NCBI GenBank assembly: GCA_024743215.1
Contig: JANSWZ010000010.1
Span: 62,001-126,000, forward strand
From: Alphaproteobacteria bacterium
Lineage (GTDB): Bacteria > Pseudomonadota > Alphaproteobacteria > Rhizobiales > GCA-2746425
Direction: 5' to 3'
DNA: 64,000 nucleotides
The notes under the pieces are model-generated. The model saw only the letters and a program-made list of their open reading frames with translations. It searched no databases and had not been told where the DNA came from. Below are positions 34,407 through 44,560 of the stretch, one piece after another; the first letter of the stretch is position 1, and every line of letters starts with the position of its first letter. Both the position numbers and the translations under genes were made by a program.

Positions 34407-35939
34407 TTGAAGAAAAAAATTCTGATGATCGTCATTGATCAGTTTCGCGCAGACTGTCTCAATGGTGCACTATCTGGGCATATCAAACTGCCGCATTTGC
34501 AGGCGCTGATGCGGGAAAGTACTTGTTTCAACCGTCATTATACTGTGACATCACCATGCGGTCCGTCCCGTGCCAGCCTTTTGACCGGCCTTTACGCCAT
34601 GAACCATCGGTCAATCCGCAATGGTAACCCGCTTCCCAGACAGCACCCGACCATCGCTTCAGAATTCCGAAAGGCGGGATATGAGCCGCTGTTGTTTGGC
34701 TACACCGATGTAAGTGCCGATCCCAATTTTCTTCATCCGAACGACCCGGACCTGAAAAACTATGAAGGCCTGGCTCCGGGATTTTCTGAGGTTGTTAGAC
34801 TAAGGTCTGAGAGCAATTCGTCGTGGATCGGGAATCTGAAGACCAAAGGCTATGAAATTCCGGCGGCTTATTGGGACTTGTTTAAGCCTGTTGCGGCAAA
34901 TGGCAGCACGAAACCAGCGATTTCCGATCCTGCCCTTTATGCAGCTGAAGACAGCGACACCGCATATTTGACAAACCGGACACTGGAGGAATTATGCGCC
35001 AGGGAGCAGCAGGATTGGCTTTCTCTGGTAACCTATATTCGCCCGCATCCACCTCTGGTAGCGCCGGCGCCTTACAATAAAGCATTTGCCCCGTCAGAAT
35101 TGCCGGCCCCCGTGCGGCCGCAAAGCCTTGAAAAACACAAAGAATCCCATCCATATTTCGCCGCAAATTACACACACCCCGCCAATGAGGGTCTGTATAT
35201 CGGATTCGATGGCCGTCAGGATTTGATGTCTGACCAAGATGTTGCCGAGTTGCGCGCTGTCTATGCCGGTTTGGCCATGGAAGTGGATCACCATATCGGC
35301 CGGATTTTGAATTACTTGCGGGACAGTGGGCAATATGACGATACCTTGATTGTTATCACTGCAGACCATGGGGAAATGTTGGGTGACCACTATATGTGGG
35401 GCAAGGAAACTCCGCATGAGGCTTCGCTTCACGTTCCACTCATCATTCGCGATCCGCATAACCCGCAAGGCCATGGGATTGAAGTCAATCATTTCACCGA
35501 AACCATCGACATCACACCAACCTTGCTGGATTGGGTTGGTGAAGAGCCAAATATCAGCTTCAACGGCAAATCCCTTTTGCCGTTCCTGAAAGGGGAGACA
35601 CCTCAATCCTGGCGCAGCCACATTTTTGCGGAAGTGGATTTTGGTGACCCGTTGGAGCCAACCCGTTTTCAGGAAGCGTTCGGCCTGTCACAGTTCCAGT
35701 CGAATTTTGCCGTCATTCGTGATGACCGTTTTAAATATGTCCATTTCAACGGCGGATTGCCCCCATTGCTATTTGATATGCGGGCCGACCCGCAGGAATT
35801 CAACAATCTGGCCGCAGAACCATCCCATGCGGGCGAGCTTCTGCATTACGCAAATGTGATGCTGGACCACCGCATGTCTTTTGCGCATCACGCAACCAGC
35901 CGCATGAAGATAAAGGAAACAGGGATTCAATACGCTTAG
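34407..35939 (+). CDS. Phosphonate monoester hydrolase/phosphodiesterase-like enzyme
   Basis: A 510-aa formylglycine hydrolase of the alkaline phosphatase superfamily. The nucleophile motif CGPSR is at Cys51, followed by LLTGLYAMNHRS, and later YIRPHPPLVAPAPY, TADHGEMLGDHYMWGKE and YVHFNGGLPPLLFD. This set matches Rhizobium phosphonate monoester hydrolase better than BetC sulfatases. Such enzymes cleave phosphodiesters and phosphonate monoesters, often also sulfate esters. TTG 34407 is preferred as start: GGAG sits seven bases upstream and the fold starts at once (KKKILMIVIDQ). An upstream ATG at 34326 adds non-conserved residues. No signal peptide. Confidence 0.87.
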   Translation: MKKKILMIVIDQFRADCLNGALSGHIKLPHLQALMRESTCFNRHYTVTSPCGPSRASLLTGLYAMNHRSIRNGNPLPRQHPTIASEFRKAGYEPLLFGYTDVSADPNFLHPNDPDLKNYEGLAPGFSEVVRLRSESNSSWIGNLKTKGYEIPAAYWDLFKPVAANGSTKPAISDPALYAAEDSDTAYLTNRTLEELCAREQQDWLSLVTYIRPHPPLVAPAPYNKAFAPSELPAPVRPQSLEKHKESHPYFAANYTHPANEGLYIGFDGRQDLMSDQDVAELRAVYAGLAMEVDHHIGRILNYLRDSGQYDDTLIVITADHGEMLGDHYMWGKETPHEASLHVPLIIRDPHNPQGHGIEVNHFTETIDITPTLLDWVGEEPNISFNGKSLLPFLKGETPQSWRSHIFAEVDFGDPLEPTRFQEAFGLSQFQSNFAVIRDDRFKYVHFNGGLPPLLFDMRADPQEFNNLAAEPSHAGELLHYANVMLDHRMSFAHHATSRMKIKETGIQYA

Positions 35940-35947
35940 AGAAGAAG

Positions 35948-35980
35948 TGCGGTCGGATCAGCAGGATTGTTCCGACCGCA
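35948..35980. terminator. Bidirectional hairpin between convergent genes
   Basis: TGCGGTCGGA (35948-35957) pairs perfectly with TCCGACCGCA (35971-35980). It lies 9 bases after the hydrolase stop and overlaps the 3' end of the convergent PPC-domain gene. It should stop transcription from at least one side. Confidence 0.7.
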
Positions 35981-36812
35981 GCAACACCAATTCGCAGGTC
36001 ATCAGCACAGCATTGTCGTTCTTGCGCAAAGGACCTTGCATGATTTCGCCATCCAGGCCGACAATCAGAATGTCGATATCTGCGCCAGATTGCGGGCCTT
36101 CCAGATTGATTGATCCTGTCCGCACGAGAAATTCCGTCGCGTAGCTTTCCATGGCGTCGCCATTGTCAAAGGAAGCACCAATCAGGCTGCCCAGGCCATG
36201 AACTTCGGCTTTTGCCCAGCCCAGTTTTTCGCAGATCTTGCCCAGTTCCTGACCGATTTCAACATTCGGGCGCAAACGCACCAGAGCTGCGTGCGCATCG
36301 GGTTTTGCGGCCGTTCCGTTTGGTTGAAACAATGTAAAATTTGTCTCCGGATCAAACTGGCCTTCGAATCGGGCATCTGGAAACATCCACCCGGTGAAGG
36401 TCGCCGTGTCCTTTATGATGCAGCGATCAGGCAGCATATGTCCGGCAAATTGCGCACCTGTTTCGTCGGTCCACGAGCCGTGGCAATGAATAAAGGGTCC
36501 ACCATCGCGCCAACCGACGACCAGACCGGCCTCTTTGATCCGCGCTGATCCCGCCAACGAATAAGTCTCACTCCACCAGGCCGTATGGTCATCATCTGGG
36601 GAAGGGGCAGGCATTACAAATTCCAGTTGGCGCACATTTGCTTCCTGCACTGAAAGATAGGCAGAGATTGCACCAAGCCTGTTTAACTCTTCAGCCAGTG
36701 CCGACAGCACAATTTGCCCGGCCTTCAATTCAATGGCAATCGGGACCGCATCCGTGAGGCTGACAAAATGACGTTCCGGTTCAACCGGGCCGGGTTGCCG
36801 GATGTAACGCAT
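35958..36812 (-). CDS. Tandem PPC/DUF296-domain protein
   Basis: A 284-aa protein built of two PPC (AF0104-like) domains. The first (about residues 15-165) carries the histidine pattern FIHCHGSW then AGHMLPD, as in domains proposed to bind metal. The second (about 175-280) has the same frame (VHGLGSLIGA, ESYATEFLVR, IVGLDGEI, VLMTCELVLL) but lacks the histidines. The function is unknown in bacteria. Its ATG overlaps the stop of the acyl-CoA synthetase by one base, so it belongs with that enzyme and the thiolase and may act on a CoA-ester pathway. Confidence 0.82.
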   Translation of the reverse strand: MRYIRQPGPVEPERHFVSLTDAVPIAIELKAGQIVLSALAEELNRLGAISAYLSVQEANVRQLEFVMPAPSPDDDHTAWWSETYSLAGSARIKEAGLVVGWRDGGPFIHCHGSWTDETGAQFAGHMLPDRCIIKDTATFTGWMFPDARFEGQFDPETNFTLFQPNGTAAKPDAHAALVRLRPNVEIGQELGKICEKLGWAKAEVHGLGSLIGASFDNGDAMESYATEFLVRTGSINLEGPQSGADIDILIVGLDGEIMQGPLRKNDNAVLMTCELVLLRSEQSC

Positions 36813-38392
36813 TATGTCTTCGCGCTTTCTGCCAACCGTCTTTCATACTCAGCGCGCACAAGTTTTTTGGTGATTTTTCCATAGCCGGACTTCGGCAATT
36901 CATCCCAGAACTCGATTGCCTTAGGCATCTTGTAGTTCGCAACTTTTCCAGCCAGCCAATGCCGCAGAACGTCAGCGTCGATCGTCTGGCCATTGGCAGG
37001 CACGCACACTGCGATCCCAACTTCCCCCCATTTGGGATCGGGATATCCAAATATTGCCACCTCGGAAATATCTGGATGCCGCAGAAATTTTTCTTCGGTC
37101 TCGCGTGGATAAATATTTGAACCACCGGAAATATACATGTCGGATTTTCGGCCGGTAAGATAGAAAAATCCATCAGCATCCATGTGTCCCACATCGCCGG
37201 TGCAAAACCAGCCATTGCGAAAGGCTTCGGCATTGGCTTTTGGATTGTCCCAATAACCTGAAAACACGGCAGGTCCGATGATGCAGAATTCTCCGGTCTC
37301 ACCCGGAGCGACTTCGTTGCCGTCAGCGTCCTGAATCTGTATCTGCATACCAGTGCGGGCTGTGCCACATGTGCCTTCACGGCGCACTTCGGTGTTGCCA
37401 TCTTCATGCAGATCTGGGCGCAATACGGTAATGGCGCCTGTCACTTCGCCTAGGCCAAAATACTGAACCAGTACTGGTCCCAGTTTCTCCAACGCAGCAA
37501 TCTGGTCGGTCCGGTACATTGGTGCACCCGCATAAATGACATGTCGGAGCGAGCTGTGATCAACGCTGTCAACGGCAGGGTGCTCGACAAGCATTTTCAC
37601 AATGGTCGGAACCGTGAACAAATTGCTCACGCGCCAACGCTCGATCAGATGCCAGATCTCTTCTGCGTCAAAGCCGTTGGATTTGGGCAGGATGGTTGGA
37701 ACTCCGCGTGCAACCTGCATCAGCATATGCACGCCAGCGCCATGTGACAGTGGCGCAACTGCAATCGAGGCATCATTTTCAGTTGTGCCCGGCATCAGAT
37801 CGCTGAGGTGGTTGGTGATCACAAATGCCATCTGGCCATGCGCCAGAACAGCAGCTTTCGGGTAACCGGTCGTACCCGATGTGTAAAACAGCCAGCAAGG
37901 GTCATCATAGTCGACATCGCATAGTGGCGTCGTGGCATCCTGGTACTGATCGACCAGCGCATCATAGTCGGTCCCGATACCAGATGCGCCGATGGATATC
38001 ATGAATTCCAGATCATCCGCGCAATGGCTTGCGTGATCGGCAAACACGGATTGTATGATCATGCCTTTGGCACCACTGGAGCGCACAATCCAAGACAGAT
38101 CGTCCGGACTGCCGCGAAAATTGGCAGGCACCCAGATGGCACCAATACGCCAACAGGCATAGGCTGATTCAAATACCTGATTGCAGTTTTGCGACTGCAC
38201 AACAATCCGGTCGCCCTTTTGCACGCCATAGGTGTCCACCAATGCGCGCGCCATGGCATTGACCCTCGCATTCAGTGCTGACCACGACCATTCGGAATCA
38301 CCCCAAACGAGACCCGGCTTCTCTGGAAACCGCCTTGCAGATTGTTCCAGAAAATGAGCCAGATTCATGACCCGGTTGGAATTACGTTGCAT
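36812..38392 (-). CDS. Acyl-CoA synthetase (AMP-binding)
   Basis: A 526-aa adenylate-forming ligase that activates a carboxylic acid to its CoA thioester. The P-loop is YTSGTTGYPKAA, the aromatic motif YFGLGE, the hinge TGRKSDMYISGGSNIYP, and the catalytic Lys lies in SGYGKITKK near the C-terminus. Start ATG 38392 has AAGG eight bases upstream and lies 10 bases after the thiolase stop; the longer frame reads through the thiolase. It sits in an operon with the thiolase (upstream) and PPC protein (downstream). Likely substrate: medium-chain or aromatic acid; not decided. Confidence 0.92.
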   Translation of the reverse strand: MQRNSNRVMNLAHFLEQSARRFPEKPGLVWGDSEWSWSALNARVNAMARALVDTYGVQKGDRIVVQSQNCNQVFESAYACWRIGAIWVPANFRGSPDDLSWIVRSSGAKGMIIQSVFADHASHCADDLEFMISIGASGIGTDYDALVDQYQDATTPLCDVDYDDPCWLFYTSGTTGYPKAAVLAHGQMAFVITNHLSDLMPGTTENDASIAVAPLSHGAGVHMLMQVARGVPTILPKSNGFDAEEIWHLIERWRVSNLFTVPTIVKMLVEHPAVDSVDHSSLRHVIYAGAPMYRTDQIAALEKLGPVLVQYFGLGEVTGAITVLRPDLHEDGNTEVRREGTCGTARTGMQIQIQDADGNEVAPGETGEFCIIGPAVFSGYWDNPKANAEAFRNGWFCTGDVGHMDADGFFYLTGRKSDMYISGGSNIYPRETEEKFLRHPDISEVAIFGYPDPKWGEVGIAVCVPANGQTIDADVLRHWLAGKVANYKMPKAIEFWDELPKSGYGKITKKLVRAEYERRLAESAKT

Positions 38393-38402
38393 AAAATTGA
38401 CC

Positions 38403-39575
38403 TTACTGCACGCGTTCAAGAATGGAGACGTAGTTCGATACCGCTGCGCCGCCCATGTTAAAGACAGCACCAAGCTCGGCGTTCGGTATCTGCATGTCGC
38501 CCGCTTCACCCATTAATTGCATGGCGGCCATGACATGCATCGATACACCAGTTGCCCCAATCGGATGACCCTTGGATTTCAATCCGCCGGATGGGTTCAC
38601 CGGCAGCTTTCCATCCTTCCGCGTCCACCCCTCACGCGCTGCTTTCCAGCCTTCACCGCGTTTGGTCAGGCCCATCGCTTCATATTCAATCATCTCGGCA
38701 ATTGTGAAACAGTCGTGAGTTTCAACAAAGTCGAGTGCGTCGAGATCAACACCGGACAAACCTTTTGCCTGTGTCCAGGCCCGATGCGCACCCTCAAATG
38801 CGGTCATGTCACGCCGTGACAGAGGAAATACATCATTGCTGTTGGCCCGCGCGCGAAAGCTGATAGCCCGTGTCAGGTCTTTGGCGGTTTCCCGGTCAGC
38901 AAGTACAATCGCGGCAGCACCATCAGACACCAGAGAACAGTCTGTGCGTCTGAGGGGAGGTGCCACCAACGGGTTCTTCTCGGAAACCGTATTGCAGAAA
39001 TTAAACCCGAAATCCCGCTGCATATGGGCAAAGGGATTATGCACACCATTGGCATGGTTTTTGGCGGCAATCATGGCCATTTCGGCGCTTCGATCCCCAT
39101 GTTTTTGAAAATAGGATTGTGTTATCTGGGCAAAGATACCGGCAAAGCCACCACTGACACCAGCTTCTTCCTTGCGATAGGACGCGCTCAGAAGAATATC
39201 ACCGACTTGTGCGTTTGAGGTGGCAGACATTTTTTCCGCCCCCACGACCAGAGCAATGCGTCCGCGCCCGCTGGCAATAAAGTCAGCCGCGGTATACAGC
39301 GCCGCAGAACCAGTGGCGCAGGCGTTTTCTGTACGAATGGCAGGTGTGTGCTCAAGGCCTGGAATCGCAACTCCAAGCAGAGCCGCTTCAAATCCCTGAT
39401 CTGAAAATCCATTATTGAGAACACCAACCGAGGCGAAATCAAAACTATCGGGCGTAACACCTGCATGGTCCAAAGCTGCCCCGCCAATCTCGGCCATTAG
39501 CGCTTCAACATCCGGGGCGTCACTCTTGCCAAACCGGCTATGCGACCAGCCGACAATTACGGGATCTGAATTCAT
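38403..39575 (-). CDS. Thiolase family protein (SCP2-type)
   Basis: A 390-aa acetyl-CoA acetyltransferase-like enzyme that cleaves a 3-ketoacyl-CoA with CoA. The nucleophile Cys86 is in ENACATGSAA, a conserved HDCFTIAE lies in the second half, and GGLKSKGHPIGATG carries the catalytic His. It is the type lacking the full loop domain of FadA, closer to SCP2-thiolases. It precedes the acyl-CoA synthetase by 10 bases, indicating a short degradation operon. The substrate is unknown. Confidence 0.92.
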   Translation of the reverse strand: MNSDPVIVGWSHSRFGKSDAPDVEALMAEIGGAALDHAGVTPDSFDFASVGVLNNGFSDQGFEAALLGVAIPGLEHTPAIRTENACATGSAALYTAADFIASGRGRIALVVGAEKMSATSNAQVGDILLSASYRKEEAGVSGGFAGIFAQITQSYFQKHGDRSAEMAMIAAKNHANGVHNPFAHMQRDFGFNFCNTVSEKNPLVAPPLRRTDCSLVSDGAAAIVLADRETAKDLTRAISFRARANSNDVFPLSRRDMTAFEGAHRAWTQAKGLSGVDLDALDFVETHDCFTIAEMIEYEAMGLTKRGEGWKAAREGWTRKDGKLPVNPSGGLKSKGHPIGATGVSMHVMAAMQLMGEAGDMQIPNAELGAVFNMGGAAVSNYVSILERVQ

Positions 39576-39601
39576 TCTTTTCCTTTCAAGCCCGATCTGC
39601 C

Positions 39602-40525
39602 CTAGCCTTGAGGCGTCATGGCCTCTCGCTGGCGTGCGCGTTCAAGCCCCAGTTTGCGTTCCCGATAGATAATGATCAATCCGGCAAGGATCACAAGCGC
39701 GACGCCAGCCAGTGTATTAACGGTCAAAATCTCATCAAATACAGTGTAGCCGACAATGACCGCCAGCAGGATCGAAATATATTCAAACGGCGCAATGACA
39801 GATGTGTCGGCAAACCGATAGGACATGGTCAGCAGGATTTGTCCAATCCCTCCCAAAATACCCGCCATGATAAGCAGGCCCAATTCGGGAAGTTCCGGGA
39901 CAACCCAGCCAAATGGCAGCGACAACAAGGAAAGAAGCGTGGCAGTGATGGAGAAGTAGAACACAATCGCAGCCGTGCTTTCCGTGCCGACCAGTTTGCG
40001 AATGAACACTTGAGCCAAAGCCATGAACACGGCACTGATCAAAGTCAGGAAAGCGCCTATGGTCTCCAGCTTGTCTGCTGATTCTACACTGATAACAGTG
40101 AGGCGCGGCAGTAGAATCACAACCACCCCCACCAGTCCGAGAACCACCGCTGACAGGCGAAACACCCGAACAGGTTCGCCTAGAAACATCGCGGCAAAAA
40201 TGACGGTCAGAACAGGCGCGGCATAGCCAATTGCGGTAACTTCGGGCAACGGCAACAGCCCAAGCGCGGTGAAGCCCATGGCCATGGAAGCCGTCCCCAC
40301 CAGTCCGCGCCAGACATGGCCCATCGGGTTGTTGGTTTTGAGGCCCTGTTTCAAATCATGCTGCCAGGCAAGCCAAACAAGAATGACCGGAATGGCAAAA
40401 AGCGATCTGAAGAACACGGTCTCGCCGGGTGGAATATGATCTGCAACGGCTTTGATACAGCTTGCCATGGCGACAAAGATCGTCACTGACATGAGTTTCA
40501 GCAAAATTCCGCGTAGTGGGTTCAT
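39602..40525 (-). CDS. EamA/DMT-family exporter
   Basis: About 307 aa with ten hydrophobic helices in two repeats (EamA fold), an inner-membrane drug/metabolite exporter. The first repeat shows FFRSLFAIPVILVWLAW and FTALGLLPLPEVTAIGYAAP; the second has APFEYISILLAVIVGYTVFDE. The start is placed at ATG 40525 (MNPLRG); an earlier in-frame ATG (40585) adds a basic, unconserved leader. It lies between betA and the thiolase operon on the same strand. Substrate unknown. Confidence 0.88.
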   Translation of the reverse strand: MNPLRGILLKLMSVTIFVAMASCIKAVADHIPPGETVFFRSLFAIPVILVWLAWQHDLKQGLKTNNPMGHVWRGLVGTASMAMGFTALGLLPLPEVTAIGYAAPVLTVIFAAMFLGEPVRVFRLSAVVLGLVGVVVILLPRLTVISVESADKLETIGAFLTLISAVFMALAQVFIRKLVGTESTAAIVFYFSITATLLSLLSLPFGWVVPELPELGLLIMAGILGGIGQILLTMSYRFADTSVIAPFEYISILLAVIVGYTVFDEILTVNTLAGVALVILAGLIIIYRERKLGLERARQREAMTPQG

Positions 40526-40607
40526 GATTGGCCTGAATGGAAGGGGGCGAGAACTCAGACCTCTACCGCGAGTCGCATACAGCATGCAATCGGGAGTAGG
40601 TCCGCCC

Positions 40608-42269
40608 TTACCTTTGTGATGTCTGCCAATCTGGATTCAGCCACGGTTCCGCGTTGGATCGACTTAGCGAATCTCGGCCAAGAATATGGTCTGACGCTTT
40701 CTCACCCACCATGATGGAAGGGGCATTCAGATTGCCATTTGTGATCCGCGGAAAGATGGAACTGTCAGCAACCCGCAATCCCTCAACGCCAATCACGCGA
40801 CAGGTTGGATCAACAACGGCCATGAGATCGTCTGCGCTGCCCATTTTGGCTGTTCCGCACGGGTGATAGGCACTTTCAGCATGCTCACGAATAAATCCAT
40901 CCAACTCATCATCGCTCTGAAGCGCATCACCCGGTTGAATTTCGTGTGACGTAAAGGGTTGAAATGCGGCTTGCCCAAAAATCTCGCGAGTCAATCTGAT
41001 ACAGGTCCTGAAATCCTGCCAGTCACTGTCATGGCTCATATAATTGAAGTTGATTTTAGGCGCGTCGTCCGGGTTGCCCGACCGCAAGGTAACTGCGCCG
41101 CGAGATGCAGAACGCATTGGTCCCACATGGGCCTGGAACCCATGCCCTTCGGCAGCTGTCTGGCCGTCATAGCGCACAGCAATGGGCAGGAAGTGATATT
41201 GGATATCGGGGTAATCCACACCTGCCTTTGAGCGGATGAAAGCAGCGGATTCGAACTGGTTGGAAGCGCCCATACCTTTGCGCGTGAACAACCACTGCGC
41301 CCCGATCAGAGCCTTGCCCCAAAGGTTCCAGTATTTGTAAAGCGTGATGGGTTGGCTCGCGGCCATCTGGATATAAAGCTCCAGATGATCCTGCAGGTTT
41401 TGTCCAACCCCCGGACGATCCGCCACCACAGGGATGTCGTGTTCAGCCAGGTGCTCTGCCGCACCAATGCCTGACAATAACAAAAGCTTTGGTGTGTTGA
41501 TGGAGGAGGCTGCAATTATGACCTCCCGGTTTGCCCGCACAGTTTCCAATTGACCACCGCGCTTGATTTCAACGCCAATGGCACGACCATCTTCAAATAT
41601 CACGCGTTGCGCCATGGCGCGGATGATTGAGCAATTGTCTCGTTTCAGAGCGGGTTTGAGATAGGCATTGGCCGCAGACCAGCGCCGACCGCGCCATACA
41701 GTCTGCTCCATCGGGCCAAAACCCTCTTGCTGCTCGCCATTATAGTCACCCGTGACCTGATACCCGGCCTGTTTGCCGGCATCAACAAAGGCCTGAAACA
41801 GTGGATTTTTGCGCGGTCCGCGCGTGACATGCAAAGGCCCGTCAGTGCCGCGCCAAGACGGATCTCCGCCATGGCCACCATCATGCCAATGCTCCATACG
41901 CTTGTAATAGGGCAGCACGTCGGCATAGGCCCAGCCTTCGGCGCCGCTCTCGGCCCAATGATCAAAGTCCTTTGCATGGCCGCGCACATACACCATGCCA
42001 TTGATGGAGGATGACCCGCCAATGACCTTGCCACGTGGCACGACAAGTTCTCGTCCGCCAAGATGAGGTTCGGGCTCTGATGAGTAACCCCAATCATAGC
42101 GCGCCATATTCATGGGATAGGACAAGGCCGCTGGCATTTGAATGAAGGGGCCAGCATCCGTGCCGCCATATTCGATCACGAGGACCGAATATTTGCCGTT
42201 TTCCGATAGGCGGTAAGCCATGGCACAGCCTGCAGAACCGGCACCAATAATTACAAAGTCTGCTTGCAT
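40608..42269 (-). CDS. betA: Choline dehydrogenase (GMC oxidoreductase)
   Basis: A 553-aa FAD enzyme oxidising choline to betaine aldehyde. The N-terminal dinucleotide fold has [10 protein letters not shown], then GMC motif 1 [18 protein letters not shown], motif 2 near GAAEHL, and the C-terminal catalytic His region with [10 protein letters not shown] and [17 protein letters not shown]. Length and motifs are normal for BetA. Its start shares one base with the betB stop (TGATG), and the order betI-betB-betA is standard for Rhizobiales. Confidence 0.95.
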   Translation of the reverse strand: MQADFVIIGAGSAGCAMAYRLSENGKYSVLVIEYGGTDAGPFIQMPAALSYPMNMARYDWGYSSEPEPHLGGRELVVPRGKVIGGSSSINGMVYVRGHAKDFDHWAESGAEGWAYADVLPYYKRMEHWHDGGHGGDPSWRGTDGPLHVTRGPRKNPLFQAFVDAGKQAGYQVTGDYNGEQQEGFGPMEQTVWRGRRWSAANAYLKPALKRDNCSIIRAMAQRVIFEDGRAIGVEIKRGGQLETVRANREVIIAASSINTPKLLLLSGIGAAEHLAEHDIPVVADRPGVGQNLQDHLELYIQMAASQPITLYKYWNLWGKALIGAQWLFTRKGMGASNQFESAAFIRSKAGVDYPDIQYHFLPIAVRYDGQTAAEGHGFQAHVGPMRSASRGAVTLRSGNPDDAPKINFNYMSHDSDWQDFRTCIRLTREIFGQAAFQPFTSHEIQPGDALQSDDELDGFIREHAESAYHPCGTAKMGSADDLMAVVDPTCRVIGVEGLRVADSSIFPRITNGNLNAPSIMVGEKASDHILGRDSLSRSNAEPWLNPDWQTSQR

Positions 42270-43723
42270 CAGTAGGGCGCCTCAACCGGACCCATGGCCA
42301 CATAAACAGATTTCAACTGGGTGTAATGCTCAATGGCCGCCTTGGAGTTCTCCCGTCCGACACCGGATTGCTTGACGCCGCCAAAAGGGGCCTCCACCGG
42401 CGCAAGATTATAGGTGTTGATCCAGCAGGATCCGGCCTCCAACTCTGCGATGACCCGATGAGCGCGTGTCAGATCTTTGGTGAACACGCCAGCAGACAGA
42501 CCGAACTCAGTGTCATTTGCACGGGCAATAGCTTCGCTTTCTTCGCTGAAACTCAGGACTGACATGACCGGGCCAAAAATCTCCTCCCGGGCGATGCGCA
42601 TATCGTCTGTAACATCGGCAAAGACGGTTGGTTCAATGTAAAACCCGTTTTTGCCCATCGCACGCTTGCCGCCGGTTACCAGTCTTGCACCTTCGGATAT
42701 GCCAATCTCGATATAGGCCAGAACCTTGTCCATCTGCGCTTCGGTGACCATCGGTCCCATCTGCGTCTCTTCATCCATGGGATCACCCAGCCGTATTGCG
42801 TTGGTGCGCGCTGCCAGTCGATCCAGGAAGGCAGGAAGAATGCCATCCTGGACAAACACCCGTGTGCCATTGGAACAGACCTGGCCAGAGGAGTAGAAAT
42901 TGCCCAGCATCGCCCCACCGACCGCGTCTTCAAGATCGGCATCGTCGAAGACGAGGAGGGGAGATTTGCCGCCAAGCTCCATGGTTACATGTTTCACACC
43001 GGCACCTGCAGCAGCATAAACCTTTTTGCCGGTGGGAACCGAACCTGTCAGTGACACTTTATCGACGCGCGCATCAGACACCAGTGCTGACCCCACATCG
43101 CCAAGGCCCTGCACGACATTGTAAAGCCCGGCCGGCAGGCCCGCCTCCACCAGTATTTCAGCAATCTTCAAGGCGCATAGCGGCGTCGTTTCAGATGGTT
43201 TGAACACCACGGCATTGCCGCAGGCAAGCGCCGGAGCGCCCTTCCAGCAGGCAATCTGCGTTGGGTAATTCCAGGCGCCGATGCCGACACAAACACCAAG
43301 AGGTTCACGGATGGTGTAGACAAAATCCTCTCCAAGCGGGATGTGCTCACCCGTAATGGTGGCTGCAAGCCCTCCGAAATACTCCAACGCATCTGCGCCC
43401 GATGTGGCATCGGCCACAAGTGTTTCCTGCAATGGCTTGCCGGTGTCCAATGTCTCTAATGTGCTGAGGTCCCGGTTGCGTTCCCGGATCATGTCGGCGG
43501 CTCTGCGCAATATGCGCCCGCGCTCAGTCCCACTGGTCCGTGCCCAGGATTTCTGCGCCACTTTTGCGGCGCTTAACGCCTGATCAATGATGGAAGGCGT
43601 GGCCGAATGCACCCGTCCGATCAGCTCTCCACTGGCTGGATAAATGATATCAATCGGCGTTCCTGCCGTATCTTCCACATAGACACCATTGATAAAATGG
43701 CTGGCGGTTGGTTGTGCTTTCAT
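42269..43723 (-). CDS. betB: Betaine-aldehyde dehydrogenase
   Basis: A 484-aa NAD(P)+-dependent aldehyde dehydrogenase converting betaine aldehyde to glycine betaine. Motifs: [33 protein letters not shown]-type loop (LTGSVPTG), [21 protein letters not shown], catalytic Cys in [11 protein letters not shown], and [12 protein letters not shown]. It is coupled to betA by a one-base overlap and lies 43 bases after betI. The context confirms the family assignment. Confidence 0.95.
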   Translation of the reverse strand: MKAQPTASHFINGVYVEDTAGTPIDIIYPASGELIGRVHSATPSIIDQALSAAKVAQKSWARTSGTERGRILRRAADMIRERNRDLSTLETLDTGKPLQETLVADATSGADALEYFGGLAATITGEHIPLGEDFVYTIREPLGVCVGIGAWNYPTQIACWKGAPALACGNAVVFKPSETTPLCALKIAEILVEAGLPAGLYNVVQGLGDVGSALVSDARVDKVSLTGSVPTGKKVYAAAGAGVKHVTMELGGKSPLLVFDDADLEDAVGGAMLGNFYSSGQVCSNGTRVFVQDGILPAFLDRLAARTNAIRLGDPMDEETQMGPMVTEAQMDKVLAYIEIGISEGARLVTGGKRAMGKNGFYIEPTVFADVTDDMRIAREEIFGPVMSVLSFSEESEAIARANDTEFGLSAGVFTKDLTRAHRVIAELEAGSCWINTYNLAPVEAPFGGVKQSGVGRENSKAAIEHYTQLKSVYVAMGPVEAPY

Positions 43724-43766
43724 AGGTCAGGTCTTTGCGAAATAAGTGTCAAAATGTTTTGGCTGG

Positions 43767-44372
43767 TCACTGTGAAATCCCAACCGGTGTGGTTTTCTGG
43801 CTGAGTTGCAAGTGCAGATACTCAGCCACTGTTGCAATTGTATCCAGTCGGCTGGGCGCAATATCCTGCAGCGCTTTGCGGATGTAGAATCCGTCAATCA
43901 TGGCCGCCAGTCCCTGTGCAATATGTTCCGCCCGACTGGGGTCCGTGAGTTGCATCAGGCTGAACAGAAGGTTGGAATGCAGGCGTCGTGCATAGACCTG
44001 CAACAGGCGCTGTGCCTGTTTTGATTTTTGTGCCTGAACATAAAAGGAAAGCCAGGCAGCCACCACTTCCGGTGCAAAATTGCGCGGGTGAAAGCTGGCG
44101 GTGATGATGGCTTCCAGCCGATCCAGCGGGTCGTTCACCAGCGATAATTCATGGCGCACATGTTCGCCGAAAACCTTTAGAATGTGGCGCATGGCCGCCA
44201 GCAAGATCTGATCTTTGCCGCCAAGATAATGATGCGCCAGTCCACTTGAAACGCCAGCGCGCTTTGCAATGCGGCCCACCGTAACGTCCAGCGAACCGGT
44301 TTCACCGATTTCCAGAATGGTGGCTTTGATCAGGGCCTGTCGGCGAATGGGCTCCATTCCGACCTTGGGCAT
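43767..44372 (-). CDS. betI: TetR-type repressor of choline genes
   Basis: A 201-aa transcription regulator with an N-terminal TetR helix-turn-helix: VGRIAKRAGVSSGLAHHYLGGKDQIL. The match to BetI includes RRQALIKAT and the loop before the recognition helix. It is choline-responsive in relatives. It is the first gene of the betIBA arm, divergent from choX, with a 20-base palindrome between them that is the likely operator. Confidence 0.94.
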   Translation of the reverse strand: MPKVGMEPIRRQALIKATILEIGETGSLDVTVGRIAKRAGVSSGLAHHYLGGKDQILLAAMRHILKVFGEHVRHELSLVNDPLDRLEAIITASFHPRNFAPEVVAAWLSFYVQAQKSKQAQRLLQVYARRLHSNLLFSLMQLTDPSRAEHIAQGLAAMIDGFYIRKALQDIAPSRLDTIATVAEYLHLQLSQKTTPVGISQ

Positions 44373-44441
44373 TGTGGTCCTCGCTGGTGGCTCTTTTGCG
44401 GTAAAAACGGCAGGGGCTTGCTATGTTCAGGGAATATGTTT

Positions 44442-44461
44442 TTAATTGACTCGTCAATTAA
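44442..44461. promoter_or_regulatory. BetI-like operator palindrome
   Basis: TTAATTGAC-TC-GTCAATTAA, perfect 9-base arms around TC, centred 79 bases upstream of betI and 110 upstream of choX. It resembles known BetI sites (TTGATTG...CAATCAA type). It would let BetI control both divergent arms together. Confidence 0.75.
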
Positions 44462-44560
44462 TAAAAATCGGAAACGTCATCAGAGCCTGAGCCTCAGACC
44501 AGACTCTGGTCGTTCACCAGCTGATCATCAATCGAATAATTTTAGTCATAGGGACCCACC

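Noticed and set aside
34407-35939. Reading this enzyme as a third choline-sulfatase
   Set aside because: Its motifs (LLTGLYAMNHRS, RPHPPLVAPAPY, GDHYMWGK) fit phosphonate monoester hydrolases, and it lacks the BetC segment GKMHFxGPDQLHGF.
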